From NCBI RefSeq assembly GCF_009909155.2, contig NZ_JAAAPM020000002.1, positions 186,001 to 250,000 on the forward strand: a stretch of DNA of 64,000 nucleotides, read 5' to 3'. The stretch comes from Flavobacterium undicola (GTDB taxonomy: Bacteria > Bacteroidota > Bacteroidia > Flavobacteriales > Flavobacteriaceae). Position 1 is the first letter of the stretch, and each line of letters opens with the position of its first letter. Both the position numbers and the translations under genes were made by a program. Positions 56,496 to 64,000 of this stretch are shown here, one piece after another. The notes below the pieces were generated by a model that was given only the letters and a program-made list of their open reading frames with translations, was not told the DNA's origin and searched no databases.

Positions 56496-57462
56496 TTAAA
56501 TCATCTACTGAAACGGAAGAGTTGAAAGTGATTGAACTTGGATAATTTTTTCCGTTGCCAAAAGCTACAATTGGAGTTTCGAAAGTTTTATAATAATCAA
56601 AATAGCTGATGATAGCCGAAGATGATCTATAGTTTTTGTCAAGGCTTAATGGGGTCAGCTCAAATCCCAATAACTTTTCTAATTCATCTTTCGGCATCGG
56701 ATATCCTCCCAGGGAATCGTAAATAGATTGGTTTGGATCACCTACAATTAATGTTTTTGAAGTGCCTTTGTTTATGCTTAATATTTTAGATATAATGTGA
56801 TACTGTATTTCTTTTGTGTCCTGATACTCGTCAATTAAAATAAACGGAAATAGTTTGGATAGAATATTAGCTATAACCGGTTTTGATTTGAGTATTTTAT
56901 AAGCATAGAATAAAATTTGCTCAAAATCGATTTGTCGATTTTTTTCGAGGATATTAAAATATTCTGCAAGAATTTTTTGTAGAGAATTATGTTTTTTTGT
57001 ATCCAGACAGGTTAAGTAAAAATTATCTGTTTTGGCAAGTATGCCACAATCATAATATGTTATTTTTTCTTTTTTATAGGGCTCACATAATTCGGTCAGG
57101 ATCTTTTCTGAATCAAAGGAATTGATAACCTTAAAACCGTTTTTCAATCTTTCAGAATACAAATGATATGGTTTTAAAATCCATTCCATACAAAAGGAAT
57201 GGATAGTGCCTATCCATAATTGTGTTGTATCTACGCCTAATAATTCAACTCGTTCCTTGATCTCATCGGAAGCTCTGTTGGTATAGGTTATAGCAATCAC
57301 GAACTCTTTGTCTGATTTCAATCTGCTTAACTCATAAGCAATTTTGAATGTCAAAGTTCTTGTTTTACCGCTACCGGGACAAGCAATAAGAAGTACGCTA
57401 TTGTTTTCGAGAATTGCATCTTCCTGTTCCTTATTGATACTGTCTTTTTCCCAAATAAACAT
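56464..57462 (-). CDS. UvrD-like helicase, N-terminal part (Gabija GajB-like), split by frameshift
   Basis: The 332-residue product has motif I IACPGSGKTRTLTFKIAYEL (about 27-46), motif Ia/Ib region TYTNRASDEIKERVELLGV, the Walker B-like LIDEYQDTKEIQYHII (about 209-224, DEYQD), GDPNQSIYDSLGG (motif III) and LDKNYRSS (motif IV). It stops after DDLIEELASINIV, where intact relatives continue with ...KAGISPNEICI. In Gabija systems GajB is such a helicase, encoded directly after the OLD nuclease. The gap to the OLD gene is 2 bases. Whether the shift is real, programmed or a sequencing error cannot be seen. Confidence 0.82.
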   Translation of the reverse strand: MFIWEKDSINKEQEDAILENNSVLLIACPGSGKTRTLTFKIAYELSRLKSDKEFVIAITYTNRASDEIKERVELLGVDTTQLWIGTIHSFCMEWILKPYHLYSERLKNGFKVINSFDSEKILTELCEPYKKEKITYYDCGILAKTDNFYLTCLDTKKHNSLQKILAEYFNILEKNRQIDFEQILFYAYKILKSKPVIANILSKLFPFILIDEYQDTKEIQYHIISKILSINKGTSKTLIVGDPNQSIYDSLGGYPMPKDELEKLLGFELTPLSLDKNYRSSSAIISYFDYYKTFETPIVAFGNGKNYPSSITFNSSVSVDDLIEELASINIV

Positions 57463-57464
57463 AA

Positions 57465-59606
57465 CTACTTCAATTTATCTATTAGCGTTAAAATTTGATC
57501 GTCAGGAATAACAAGGTCGAAGTCGAAAGCTAAGTCTCCTAATGTGGTTTCTCCATTTCTATATTTTAACAATTCTACTTTGCAACTTGTAAAATCCAAC
57601 GTGTTATCAACCTCAAAATTTTTCTTAATTCGATAATCAATTATATCTGCAATGATATTTGGAGACGTTTCTTTAGCAAAAAAAATGGCATCAATTATAT
57701 AACTGGGAAGTATAGTCTTGTACGAAATATGCTTTCCTAACATTATAGCAAACCAACCTTTTCCTTCTTGTTTTGCCATCGTGAGAACACGTTTACCATA
57801 AATAGAAACGTCAGCATCTTCAATATCTGCCTTTGCAGTATCACGTGTATCTTGATCTACATAAACTTGTTTAATTATTTTTTTAATTTCCCATTCATTT
57901 CCTTCAGTAATAAAATCTACTTCAAAAGTATGTTTTGCATAAAAAGCTTTCACCCAAATATTACCAGCTTCAAATACATCTAATTTCACCTTTCTAGCCA
58001 AACCTTTTTGTTTAGAACCGGTCACTTTCTTTTTATACTTTTTCAATGCATCACTATCACCCACAACTTCTGTAGTGTCACAGATAGCATCATCTAAATC
58101 TGTGAGTATGGCACATTTTCTTTGTATTCGGTCATTATGAAAAAGTTGAGCTACGTTTTCAAAACCTGTACTTCTAATATTTATAAGACTAATACCAAGT
58201 TCATCTAGACTTACTCCAAAAACTTTTTTAACCATAGTGGGGATTAAAATTTCTTCAGCATCTCCTTCTACTAAAATTACCCCTTTAGCAAAAAGCAAAT
58301 TGGTTCTCACAGCATCCAAATAGCGTTGTATCTGATTTATATTTTCAGGTCCTAATCCCGTAGAGGGCTGATATACTTCAGCATAATTTAATTTTTTAGC
58401 CAAAATATTAATGTTCTCAACGTTGCTTACTTCAGATATTTGTGTAGAATGTGTAGAATATATAATCTGCGTATCTCCATAATCCAGCTTATCAAATAAA
58501 GCCTTTTGAATGTGATTGTGAATATGGGCTTCGGGTTCTTCAATGATTAAAAAATTAGCAAACGTATCATCTTTAGACTTTTGATACTTAAACTCTAACA
58601 GCTTTAGGGTTAAGAAAATTAGATTTGCTCCACCTAAACTCAATTCGTGAATACCACCTTCATATTCTTCTCCAGGCTCGCCAATAAACAGCTTTAAAGA
58701 TTGAAGCAATTTTTCTGCTTCGTCTGGAACGCTGGATTTGATAGATAAGGATGACGGAGAATAAGTAAGTCCAACAGCATCTTGAATTGTAGATTTAATA
58801 TCATCCCTAATATTTTGTACATCGGGAAGTGCTTCAATACTTTCATTCAAATCGTTAACCAAATCACTAATTGGCTTATAATCCGCTTCTTTAATTTCAC
58901 CACTTTTATTTTTCAAAAGTGTAAATAATGGATTAGTTCTGTTATTATGAAAATCGCTAACAACATCCCGCAAAGCTTGAATGAATGTAAAAGAGATTTC
59001 TTTAGCAACTGACATTTGATGTGGGATTTTTGACCCAAATTTTGAGGCATCTACCGTGGAAGGAAAAATAACATTTTCAAAGTCACCGACCAATTCTTTA
59101 TATACAGCCGGGTCATTAAAGTCAGCGTTACTTTTCCCTGTAAAGAAAGTTTCGTAGTTATCATTAATAGTGATATCATTGAGTAAAGCTTGCAATCCAG
59201 CATTATCTCCTTTGGCTAATTCAGATAGCTTTTGCCTTATATCAGCTTTGGGACGAAAGAAAAGGTTATAGTTAGCTTTTTTTACATAGTCCTCTTCCGC
59301 AATTCCGGCTCCGTGAATAAATAAAGATTGAATAGCTTCTTCATCATTGAGTTCGTCAAACTCAATACTTATTATAATCCAATGACCTTTCCATTTATTC
59401 TTATCTAAAGTTCTATTAAAATCTCCTTCGGTAAGTTTGTAAGCATATTGCAAGGAAGCATCTTCCAAAAGCAATCTTATAGCCTTAAAAACATTTGTTT
59501 TTCCAGATCCATTCTCGCCTATAATGGTATTAATTCCTTTTTTGAAATTAAAATTTGCATTTGCAAAATTTCGGTAATTAATAAGACTGACTTTAGAAAT
59601 ATACAT
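57465..59606 (-). CDS. OLD-family ATPase/TOPRIM nuclease (Gabija GajA-like)
   Basis: The 713-residue protein begins with an ABC-type ATPase domain: Walker A GENGSGKT at 30-37, LSLGGANLIFLTLKLL (signature region, about 318-333) and LIIEEPEAHIHNHIQ (Walker B). THSTQISEV gives the switch His. The C-terminal half is a TOPRIM nuclease: VILVEGDAEEILIPTMV (about 439-455) with the catalytic Glu, and ILTDLDDAI with the DxD. OLD nucleases paired with a UvrD helicase form the Gabija anti-phage system. GajA is often near 580 residues, so this one is longer, mostly at the C-terminus. Confidence 0.85.
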   Translation of the reverse strand: MYISKVSLINYRNFANANFNFKKGINTIIGENGSGKTNVFKAIRLLLEDASLQYAYKLTEGDFNRTLDKNKWKGHWIIISIEFDELNDEEAIQSLFIHGAGIAEEDYVKKANYNLFFRPKADIRQKLSELAKGDNAGLQALLNDITINDNYETFFTGKSNADFNDPAVYKELVGDFENVIFPSTVDASKFGSKIPHQMSVAKEISFTFIQALRDVVSDFHNNRTNPLFTLLKNKSGEIKEADYKPISDLVNDLNESIEALPDVQNIRDDIKSTIQDAVGLTYSPSSLSIKSSVPDEAEKLLQSLKLFIGEPGEEYEGGIHELSLGGANLIFLTLKLLEFKYQKSKDDTFANFLIIEEPEAHIHNHIQKALFDKLDYGDTQIIYSTHSTQISEVSNVENINILAKKLNYAEVYQPSTGLGPENINQIQRYLDAVRTNLLFAKGVILVEGDAEEILIPTMVKKVFGVSLDELGISLINIRSTGFENVAQLFHNDRIQRKCAILTDLDDAICDTTEVVGDSDALKKYKKKVTGSKQKGLARKVKLDVFEAGNIWVKAFYAKHTFEVDFITEGNEWEIKKIIKQVYVDQDTRDTAKADIEDADVSIYGKRVLTMAKQEGKGWFAIMLGKHISYKTILPSYIIDAIFFAKETSPNIIADIIDYRIKKNFEVDNTLDFTSCKVELLKYRNGETTLGDLAFDFDLVIPDDQILTLIDKLK

Positions 59607-59905
59607 TAAAAATTGAGTTTAATAGTTGAACTTTTTCAAGTTTACTAATATAAAGTATTTTATGCTTATAAAGCTACTATATATAAAATAATTCTTACTA
59701 TTACCGCTTTTTTATAACATCATAATTTCCGTGACAAATTTGTTCCAAAAATCCTGTAACGAGCGAGCAGGAATAAATCATGGAAAAACAAAGAAAAAAG
59801 TGCTATGTCTATGTTGTCAGCTTTTGGTGCGTTTGCTCAGGGAAACGGTTCTGTAGGAATCAATTCTTATATTTTTAAATCGTCAAACGTATAGTAATAG
59901 CCTTT
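59607..59905. other. Junction between the second and third cargo modules
   Basis: It holds the promoter side of the OLD gene (AT-rich, 59607-59700), which gave no clear consensus, then the traE-like remnant (59745-59860), then the 3' flank of the nucleotidyltransferase gene. Confidence 0.5.
59745..59860 (+). pseudogene. Decayed 5' end of traE, copy 2
   Basis: AATCCTGTAACGAGCGAGCA, then AATCATGGAAAAACAAAGA (ATG at 59780), then GTTGTCAGCTTTTGGTGCG and GGAATCAATTC align in order with AATCCTGCAACGAGCAGGA, AATCATGGAAAAACAAAGA, GCTGTCAGGAATTGGTGCG and GGAATCAATGA at the true traE (61345-61480). A deletion of about 8 bases after the first codons destroys the frame, and the homology stops after about 85 coding bases. 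Confidence 0.8.
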
Positions 59906-60598
59906 TTATTTTGTTATTTCTTCTATTTTCTCCATCAACATTTGAAACCGTTCTTCTCTAATTAACGGATGGATGTGCATGGCTAAAATTTCGTTTGCTT
60001 GTGGGTGGTTTCTAATAGCTGTAAGTTCTTGCTTTATGTATTGCTTCAAGTCGTCATCTTCACTCGTTAGTATTTCTTCGACTATTGTTGTTCTGTTGTC
60101 AATTAGATAGATGATATCTTCATAATCGTGGCTTCCGTAAAAGTCATTTTGTCCCCGGTCTTTAAATGCTTCTAATTTGGTAGCCAGAAAATAAGGGGAT
60201 GGTAATACGTTGATTTTAATTGCTTCGGGCAATTCTATTTGTTGCAGGTATTTGAATCCGGGCTTGTACCATTTATTTGATATTCCAATACTACTGTCGT
60301 CAGCAGGCATAATGTCTATTGCAATATTTTCAAACTGATAAGAGCATATTGACTGTCCCTGAGGATCCGGATAGAAATTAAGTTCTGCTAATCGTTCCTG
60401 CATTTGTGTCCATTCATAATAATTAGCTAAATTAATGGTCATGTCTATATCAGAAGTGGGACGAATTTCCTCTGCAGCCGGGTCATCTGTATATAAGCTA
60501 ATTACTGCTCCTCCAATGAAGACCATTTTTTCATTTAACTCCTTTAAACCATTAGCAACTTGAGCTACTAATGCCAGATTGATTATTTTATTATACAT
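59906..60598 (-). CDS. Nucleotidyltransferase, toxin-like (MNT/AbiEii-like fold, DUF6036-type)
   Basis: The 230-residue protein has the nucleotidyltransferase pattern FIGGAVISLYTDDPA (about 27-41), then RPTSDIDMTI (about 46-55) with DxD, and a third acidic residue in IAIDIMPADD (about 92-101). LATKLEAFKDRGQNDFYGSH (about 138-157) follows, as in family members. Enzymes of this class transfer nucleotides to tRNA or proteins; several act as toxins. The start overlaps the end of the upstream regulator gene by 8 bases. It is the effector of a likely toxin-antitoxin-type pair. Confidence 0.75.
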   Translation of the reverse strand: MYNKIINLALVAQVANGLKELNEKMVFIGGAVISLYTDDPAAEEIRPTSDIDMTINLANYYEWTQMQERLAELNFYPDPQGQSICSYQFENIAIDIMPADDSSIGISNKWYKPGFKYLQQIELPEAIKINVLPSPYFLATKLEAFKDRGQNDFYGSHDYEDIIYLIDNRTTIVEEILTSEDDDLKQYIKQELTAIRNHPQANEILAMHIHPLIREERFQMLMEKIEEITK

Positions 60599-61112
60599 TC
60601 AGTATTCTTTTTTCTAATTCGCGTTTTGCCATTTCTTTTTCTCTTACTCTTCCCACTCTAATAGCATCGACTAAAGTTAATAATTCGTATAAATCCTTGT
60701 CTTTTAATGAAGCTGCTACAAGAGTAGGGTATAAAGGTTCTATTGCCTGGCCACGGTCTAATCCTTTTGCATAAGGCCAAACATAGTTGTCAGTTGCCTG
60801 AATGATTTTATTTAAAGGTTCAGCCGAATGAGCTGTTAAAACGCCTCTAACGATTGCTCCTGGTTGTTGTGGAAAAACATAGCCTACACCATGAATTAAA
60901 AATTCGTTAAAAGCAATTTTGTTTACTTTTTTTCTGGCATCATCAATTAGGCCTGCATATTTGGAACGATTTAAAGACTGGCTTACTTCAGATTGACTCA
61001 TGCCTAATTCCTCAGCAATAGTATGATGAAACCAGGGTTTTTCACCTAATGCAATGATTTTTAATAAGATCACTATGTCTTGTGGTTTGAGATTGTTTGT
61101 TGTTTGTTTCAT
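60591..61112 (-). CDS. Winged-helix regulator/antitoxin-like partner
   Basis: The start is set at the ATG at 61112 (MKQTTNNLKPQDIVILLKII), because the palindrome at 61117-61142 lies just upstream; a TTG at 61139 inside that palindrome is less likely. The 173-residue protein has an N-terminal winged-helix domain: IAEELGMSQSEVSQSLNRSK (about 34-53) is the recognition-helix region. The C-terminal half (HGVGYVFPQQPGAIVRGVLT) has a motif found in proteins fused to or next to nucleotidyltransferases. It should repress its own operon through the palindromes and may control the nucleotidyltransferase. Confidence 0.75.
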   Translation of the reverse strand: MKQTTNNLKPQDIVILLKIIALGEKPWFHHTIAEELGMSQSEVSQSLNRSKYAGLIDDARKKVNKIAFNEFLIHGVGYVFPQQPGAIVRGVLTAHSAEPLNKIIQATDNYVWPYAKGLDRGQAIEPLYPTLVAASLKDKDLYELLTLVDAIRVGRVREKEMAKRELEKRILNV

Positions 61113-61116
61113 TTTG

Positions 61117-61142
61117 ATATTGCATATTGCGATATGCAATAT
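61117..61142 (-). promoter_or_regulatory. Palindromic operator 1
   Basis: ATATTGCATA (61117-61126) and TATGCAATAT (61133-61142) are perfect arms around TTGCGA. It lies 5 bases before the start codon of the winged-helix gene and shares GCATATTGCGAT with operator 2. Confidence 0.65.
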
Positions 61143-61179
61143 TAATAATTAATTATCTAGTAACCAATTTTTTGAAAAC

Positions 61180-61209
61180 ATATATCGCATATTGCGATTT
61201 GCGATATAT
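61180..61209 (-). promoter_or_regulatory. Palindromic operator 2
   Basis: ATATATCGCA (61180-61189) and TGCGATATAT (61200-61209) are perfect arms around TATTGCGATT. The motif GCATATTGCGAT (61187-61198) is identical to that at 61122-61133. The 65-bp spacing suggests that the regulator binds both sites. Confidence 0.65.
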
Positions 61210-61385
61210 AACTGTTTGTTTGCTTAAATTTAGTGGTTTTTTATATCAAAATATAAATCATCAAGTCTTCTTCTGCCAAATAATTCCACTTAAAGACAAC
61301 TCATTAATACGTTCCTGTTTCCATAAGACATTTGCCATCAAATCCTGCAACGAGCAGGAATAAGAACAAATAAATTATTCAAATC

Positions 61386-61691
61386 ATGGAAAAACAAAGA
61401 AAAAAACTTTGGCTGTCAGCCTTGGCTATGCTGTCAGGAATTGGTGCGTTCGCACAAGGAAATGGCTCGGCAGGAATCAATGAGGCGACTCAAATGGTAA
61501 CCTCTTATTTTGATCCTGCGACAAAACTTATCTACGCCATCGGAGCGGTAGTTGGGCTAATAGGAGGTGTTAAGGTGTATAACAAGTTCAGTAGTGGAGA
61601 TCCTGATACGAGCAAGACCGCAGCGAGCTGGTTTGGGGCTTGTATCTTTCTGATTGTGTCGGCTACCATTTTGCGTTCCTTCTTCCTTTAA
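61386..61691 (+). CDS. traE: TraE (DUF4134-type), conjugal transfer protein
   Basis: The 101-residue protein has a signal peptide (KLWLSALAMLSGIGAFAQG, cut after Ala or Gln near 23) and two membrane segments (LIYAIGAVVGLIGGVKV near 48 and ACIFLIVSATILRSFF near 85). This is the DUF4134/TraE profile, resembling a VirB2-like small membrane protein. The gene precedes traF and has intact reading frame, unlike the two decayed 5' copies upstream. Its ATG and the 40 bases before it are the sequence repeated in those copies. Confidence 0.9.
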   Translation: MEKQRKKLWLSALAMLSGIGAFAQGNGSAGINEATQMVTSYFDPATKLIYAIGAVVGLIGGVKVYNKFSSGDPDTSKTAASWFGACIFLIVSATILRSFFL

Positions 61692-61702
61692 TCTTTTGGC
61701 TG

Positions 61703-62035
61703 ATGAGTAATTACAACATCAACAAAGGCATTGGGAGAACAGTAGAATTTAAAGGTTTGAAGGCGCAATATCTTTTCATTTTCGCTGGAGGATTATTAGG
61801 AATTCTTATTCTAGTCATGATATTGTACATGGTCGGAGTCAATTCCTATAGCTGTCTTTTTCTAGGAGCTGGTGGTGCTTTACTAATCGTATGGCAGACT
61901 TTTTCGCTGAACAAAAAGTATGGAGAATATGGATTAATGAAAATAAGTGCCAAGAAACGGCATCCACATTACATCATCTGTCGTAAGCCTGTACAGCGTT
62001 ATTTCAAGTTCAAAACTAAATACAAGCACGCATGA
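61703..62035 (+). CDS. traF: TraF (DUF4133-type), conjugal transfer protein
   Basis: The ATG at 61703 (MSNYNINKGIGRTVEFKGLK) is chosen because an upstream start would overlap traE by 52 bases. The protein has 110 residues with two adjacent membrane segments (YLFIFAGGLLGILILVMILY and NSYSCLFLGAGGALLIVWQT). This is the VirB3-like DUF4133 family. The last bases overlap the traG start (ATGA), so the genes are coupled. Confidence 0.88.
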   Translation: MSNYNINKGIGRTVEFKGLKAQYLFIFAGGLLGILILVMILYMVGVNSYSCLFLGAGGALLIVWQTFSLNKKYGEYGLMKISAKKRHPHYIICRKPVQRYFKFKTKYKHA

Positions 62036-64000
62036 GGAATAAATCAAAAGCGACTACGCTGGAAAGTAAGTTTCCATTGTTAGCAGTAGAAAATAATTGT
62101 ATTATCTCAAAGGATGCGGATATCACAGCCTGTTTTCGGGTAGAACTTCCAGAGCTTTTTACAGTTGCTTCTGCGGAATATGAAGCTATTCATTCCGCTT
62201 GGCATAAGGCTATCAAGACTTTACCTGATTATACGGTGATACATAAACAGGATTGGTATATCAAAGAAACTTACGCTCCGGATATTGCTCCGGATGATTT
62301 GAGTTTTTTAGCAAAATCCTATCAACAGCATTTTAATGAACGTCCGTTTCTAAATCATTATTGCTATTTGTTTCTAACTAAAACGACTAAAGAGCGTATG
62401 CGAATGCAGAGTAATTTCTCTTCGCTTTGCAAAGGTGTTCTTATTCCAAAAGAAATAAGAGATAAAGAAACTATTCATCGTTTTATGGAAGCCGTAACAC
62501 AGTTTGAACGAATAGTAAATGACAGCGGTTTTGTAAAACTAGAACGATTAAGTGAAGAGGACATCGTTGGAACAGATGACAAGCAAGGAATATTGGAACA
62601 ATACCTAACGCTTTCAAGGGAAGCAGGAACTCCCATGCAAGACATTGGTCTTGGAGCAGAAGAAGTGCGTATTGGTAACAAAAGACTTTGCCTGCACACC
62701 CTGTCAGATACAGATGATTTACCGGGAACGGTTTCGGTAAATACTCGTTATGAAAAACTGTCTACAGACAGAAGTGATTGTCTTTTGTCTTTTGCTGCGC
62801 CGGTAGGATTGCTGTTAAGCTGTAATCACATCTACAACCAATATCTTTTTTTGGATAACAGCGAAGACAACCTGCGTAAGTTTGAGAAATCAGCAAGAAA
62901 TATGCACTCATTGGCACGTTACAGCAGAGCGAACCAAATCAATAAGGAATGGATTGAACGCTATTTGAACGAAGCACATTCTTTCGGACTTTCTTCTATT
63001 CGGGCTCATTTTAATGTAATGGCTTGGTCAGAAGATCCTACCGAACTAAAACAGTTAAAGAATGATACAGGTAGTGCTTTGGCACTGATGGAATGTAAAC
63101 CAAGGCACAACACCACAGATGTAGCTACGTTCTACTGGGCAGGAATGCCAGGGAATGCTGGAGATTTTCCGAGTGAAGAAAGCTTTTATACTTTTATAGA
63201 ACCCGCTCTGTGTTTTTTTACTGAGGAAACCAACTATCAAAGTTCTCCGTCACCTTTTGGGATTAAGATGGCTGACCGACTTACAGGAAAACCCATTCAT
63301 TTGGATATTTCTGATTTACCAATGAAGCGTGGAATTATTACGAATAGGAACAAGTTTATATTAGGTCCTTCAGGTTCAGGAAAGTCATTCTTTACCAATC
63401 ACATGGTTAGACAATATTATGAGCAAGGTGCTCATGTGCTGCTAGTGGATACAGGAAATTCTTATCAGGGATTGTGTGAACTCATCAAAGGAAAAACAAA
63501 AGGGGAAGACGGTGTTTACTTCACTTATACAGAAGACAATCCTATAGCTTTTAACCCTTTTTATACCGATGATGGTGTGTTTGACATAGAGAAAAGAGAG
63601 AGTATTAAAACTTTGATATTAACCTTATGGAAGCGTGATGATGAACCACCAACCCGTTCAGAAGAAGTGGCATTGTCTAATGCTGTGAATGGTTACATCG
63701 AACGTATCAAACAAGAGGATGGACTCCCTTCTTTCAATGGATTTTATGAATATGTAAAGGTTGATTATAGAAAGGTATTAGAAGAAAAACAGGTACGGGA
63801 AAAAGACTTTGATATTGCCAACTTTCTCAACGTATTAGAGCCTTATTACAAAGGAGGAGAATACGATTATCTACTGAATTCGCACAAGCAACTGGACTTA
63901 CTTTCCAAACGATTTATTGTGTTTGAAATTGATGCTATCAAGGATCATAAAATCCTTTTCCCGATTGTAACCATAATCATTATGGAGGTTTTTATCAATA
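62032..64000 (+). CDS. traG: TraG, VirB4-type conjugal transfer ATPase (3' end outside window)
   Basis: The frame is open from the ATG at 62032 to the right edge, 656 codons visible. The N-terminal part (CIISKDADITACFRVELPEL) is the TraG start region. Walker A is LGPSGSGKSFFTNHMVRQYY (about 444-463), then HVLLVDTGNSYQGL, a strand typical of VirB4. FIVFEIDAIKDHKILFP near the edge is the Walker B region. It powers assembly of the type IV secretion channel. The remaining tra genes should lie to the right. Confidence 0.93.
   Translation, partial: MRNKSKATTLESKFPLLAVENNCIISKDADITACFRVELPELFTVASAEYEAIHSAWHKAIKTLPDYTVIHKQDWYIKETYAPDIAPDDLSFLAKSYQQHFNERPFLNHYCYLFLTKTTKERMRMQSNFSSLCKGVLIPKEIRDKETIHRFMEAVTQFERIVNDSGFVKLERLSEEDIVGTDDKQGILEQYLTLSREAGTPMQDIGLGAEEVRIGNKRLCLHTLSDTDDLPGTVSVNTRYEKLSTDRSDCLLSFAAPVGLLLSCNHIYNQYLFLDNSEDNLRKFEKSARNMHSLARYSRANQINKEWIERYLNEAHSFGLSSIRAHFNVMAWSEDPTELKQLKNDTGSALALMECKPRHNTTDVATFYWAGMPGNAGDFPSEESFYTFIEPALCFFTEETNYQSSPSPFGIKMADRLTGKPIHLDISDLPMKRGIITNRNKFILGPSGSGKSFFTNHMVRQYYEQGAHVLLVDTGNSYQGLCELIKGKTKGEDGVYFTYTEDNPIAFNPFYTDDGVFDIEKRESIKTLILTLWKRDDEPPTRSEEVALSNAVNGYIERIKQEDGLPSFNGFYEYVKVDYRKVLEEKQVREKDFDIANFLNVLEPYYKGGEYDYLLNSHKQLDLLSKRFIVFEIDAIKDHKILFPIVTIIIMEVFIN

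Noticed and set aside
1..64000. CRISPR arrays, rRNA, tRNA or riboswitches
   Set aside because: No regularly spaced repeats and no recognisable structural RNA were seen on either strand.

Overview
This 64 kb window is AT-rich DNA from a member of the Bacteroidota, most likely a flavobacterium-like organism. The evidence is the codon and base composition, the A-rich leaders without Shine-Dalgarno sequences, and a CTnDOT-type conjugation gene set (RteC, a YWFCY-type coupling protein, TraA/B/D/E/F/G) known only from this phylum. No rRNA, tRNA or CRISPR array was seen.

Region 1 (1-21247) is a nonribosomal peptide gene cluster, all on the + strand. Two NRPS proteins (C-A-PCP, cut by the left edge, and docking-C-A-PCP-C) are followed by tailoring genes: a haem-oxygenase-like di-iron enzyme, an ATP-grasp ligase, an FAD/NAD(P)-binding protein, a PhyH-type Fe(II)/2-oxoglutarate oxygenase, a double NTF2-like protein, a flavin monooxygenase and a 2-isopropylmalate-synthase-like enzyme. 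Two decayed transposases (IS66-like and IS5-like) separate these from a type II thioesterase, a 4'-phosphopantetheinyl transferase and an ABC-2 exporter. The adenylation code of the first module reads lysine-like. The second NRPS ends in an extra condensation domain and has no thioesterase, so release may be by condensation or on a partner outside the window.

Region 2 (21599-34205) is a surface-polysaccharide locus: four family-4-type glycosyltransferases, a MurJ/Wzx-like flippase, a D-2-hydroxyacid dehydrogenase and three divergent membrane-anchored SGNH-hydrolase paralogues, plus the N-terminal scrap of a fourth.

Region 3 (about 34900-64000, continuing past the right edge) is an integrative conjugative element. 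It carries rteC, a helix-turn-helix gene, a DUF3945-type gene and topoisomerase III. The coupling protein, relaxase and a MobA-like protein lie on the - strand, then an oriT-like hairpin cluster, then traA, traB, traD, traE, traF and traG. No integrase or att site is visible, so it is unknown whether regions 1 and 2 are cargo of the element.

The element carries anti-phage or conflict cargo in two places. Between topB and the mob genes lies a two-gene operon of a caspase-like protease and an alpha/beta hydrolase. Between traD and traE three - strand modules are stacked: a five-gene ABC three-component-type cassette with NdpA-like and TIGR02391-like proteins; a Gabija-like OLD nuclease with a UvrD-type helicase that is split by a frameshift; and a winged-helix/nucleotidyltransferase toxin-antitoxin-like pair with twin palindromic operators. 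Decayed copies of the 5' end of traE lie between the modules, which suggests repeated insertion at one hotspot. The caspase/hydrolase pair, the enlarged ABC cassette and the stacked insertion site are the best candidates for something undescribed.
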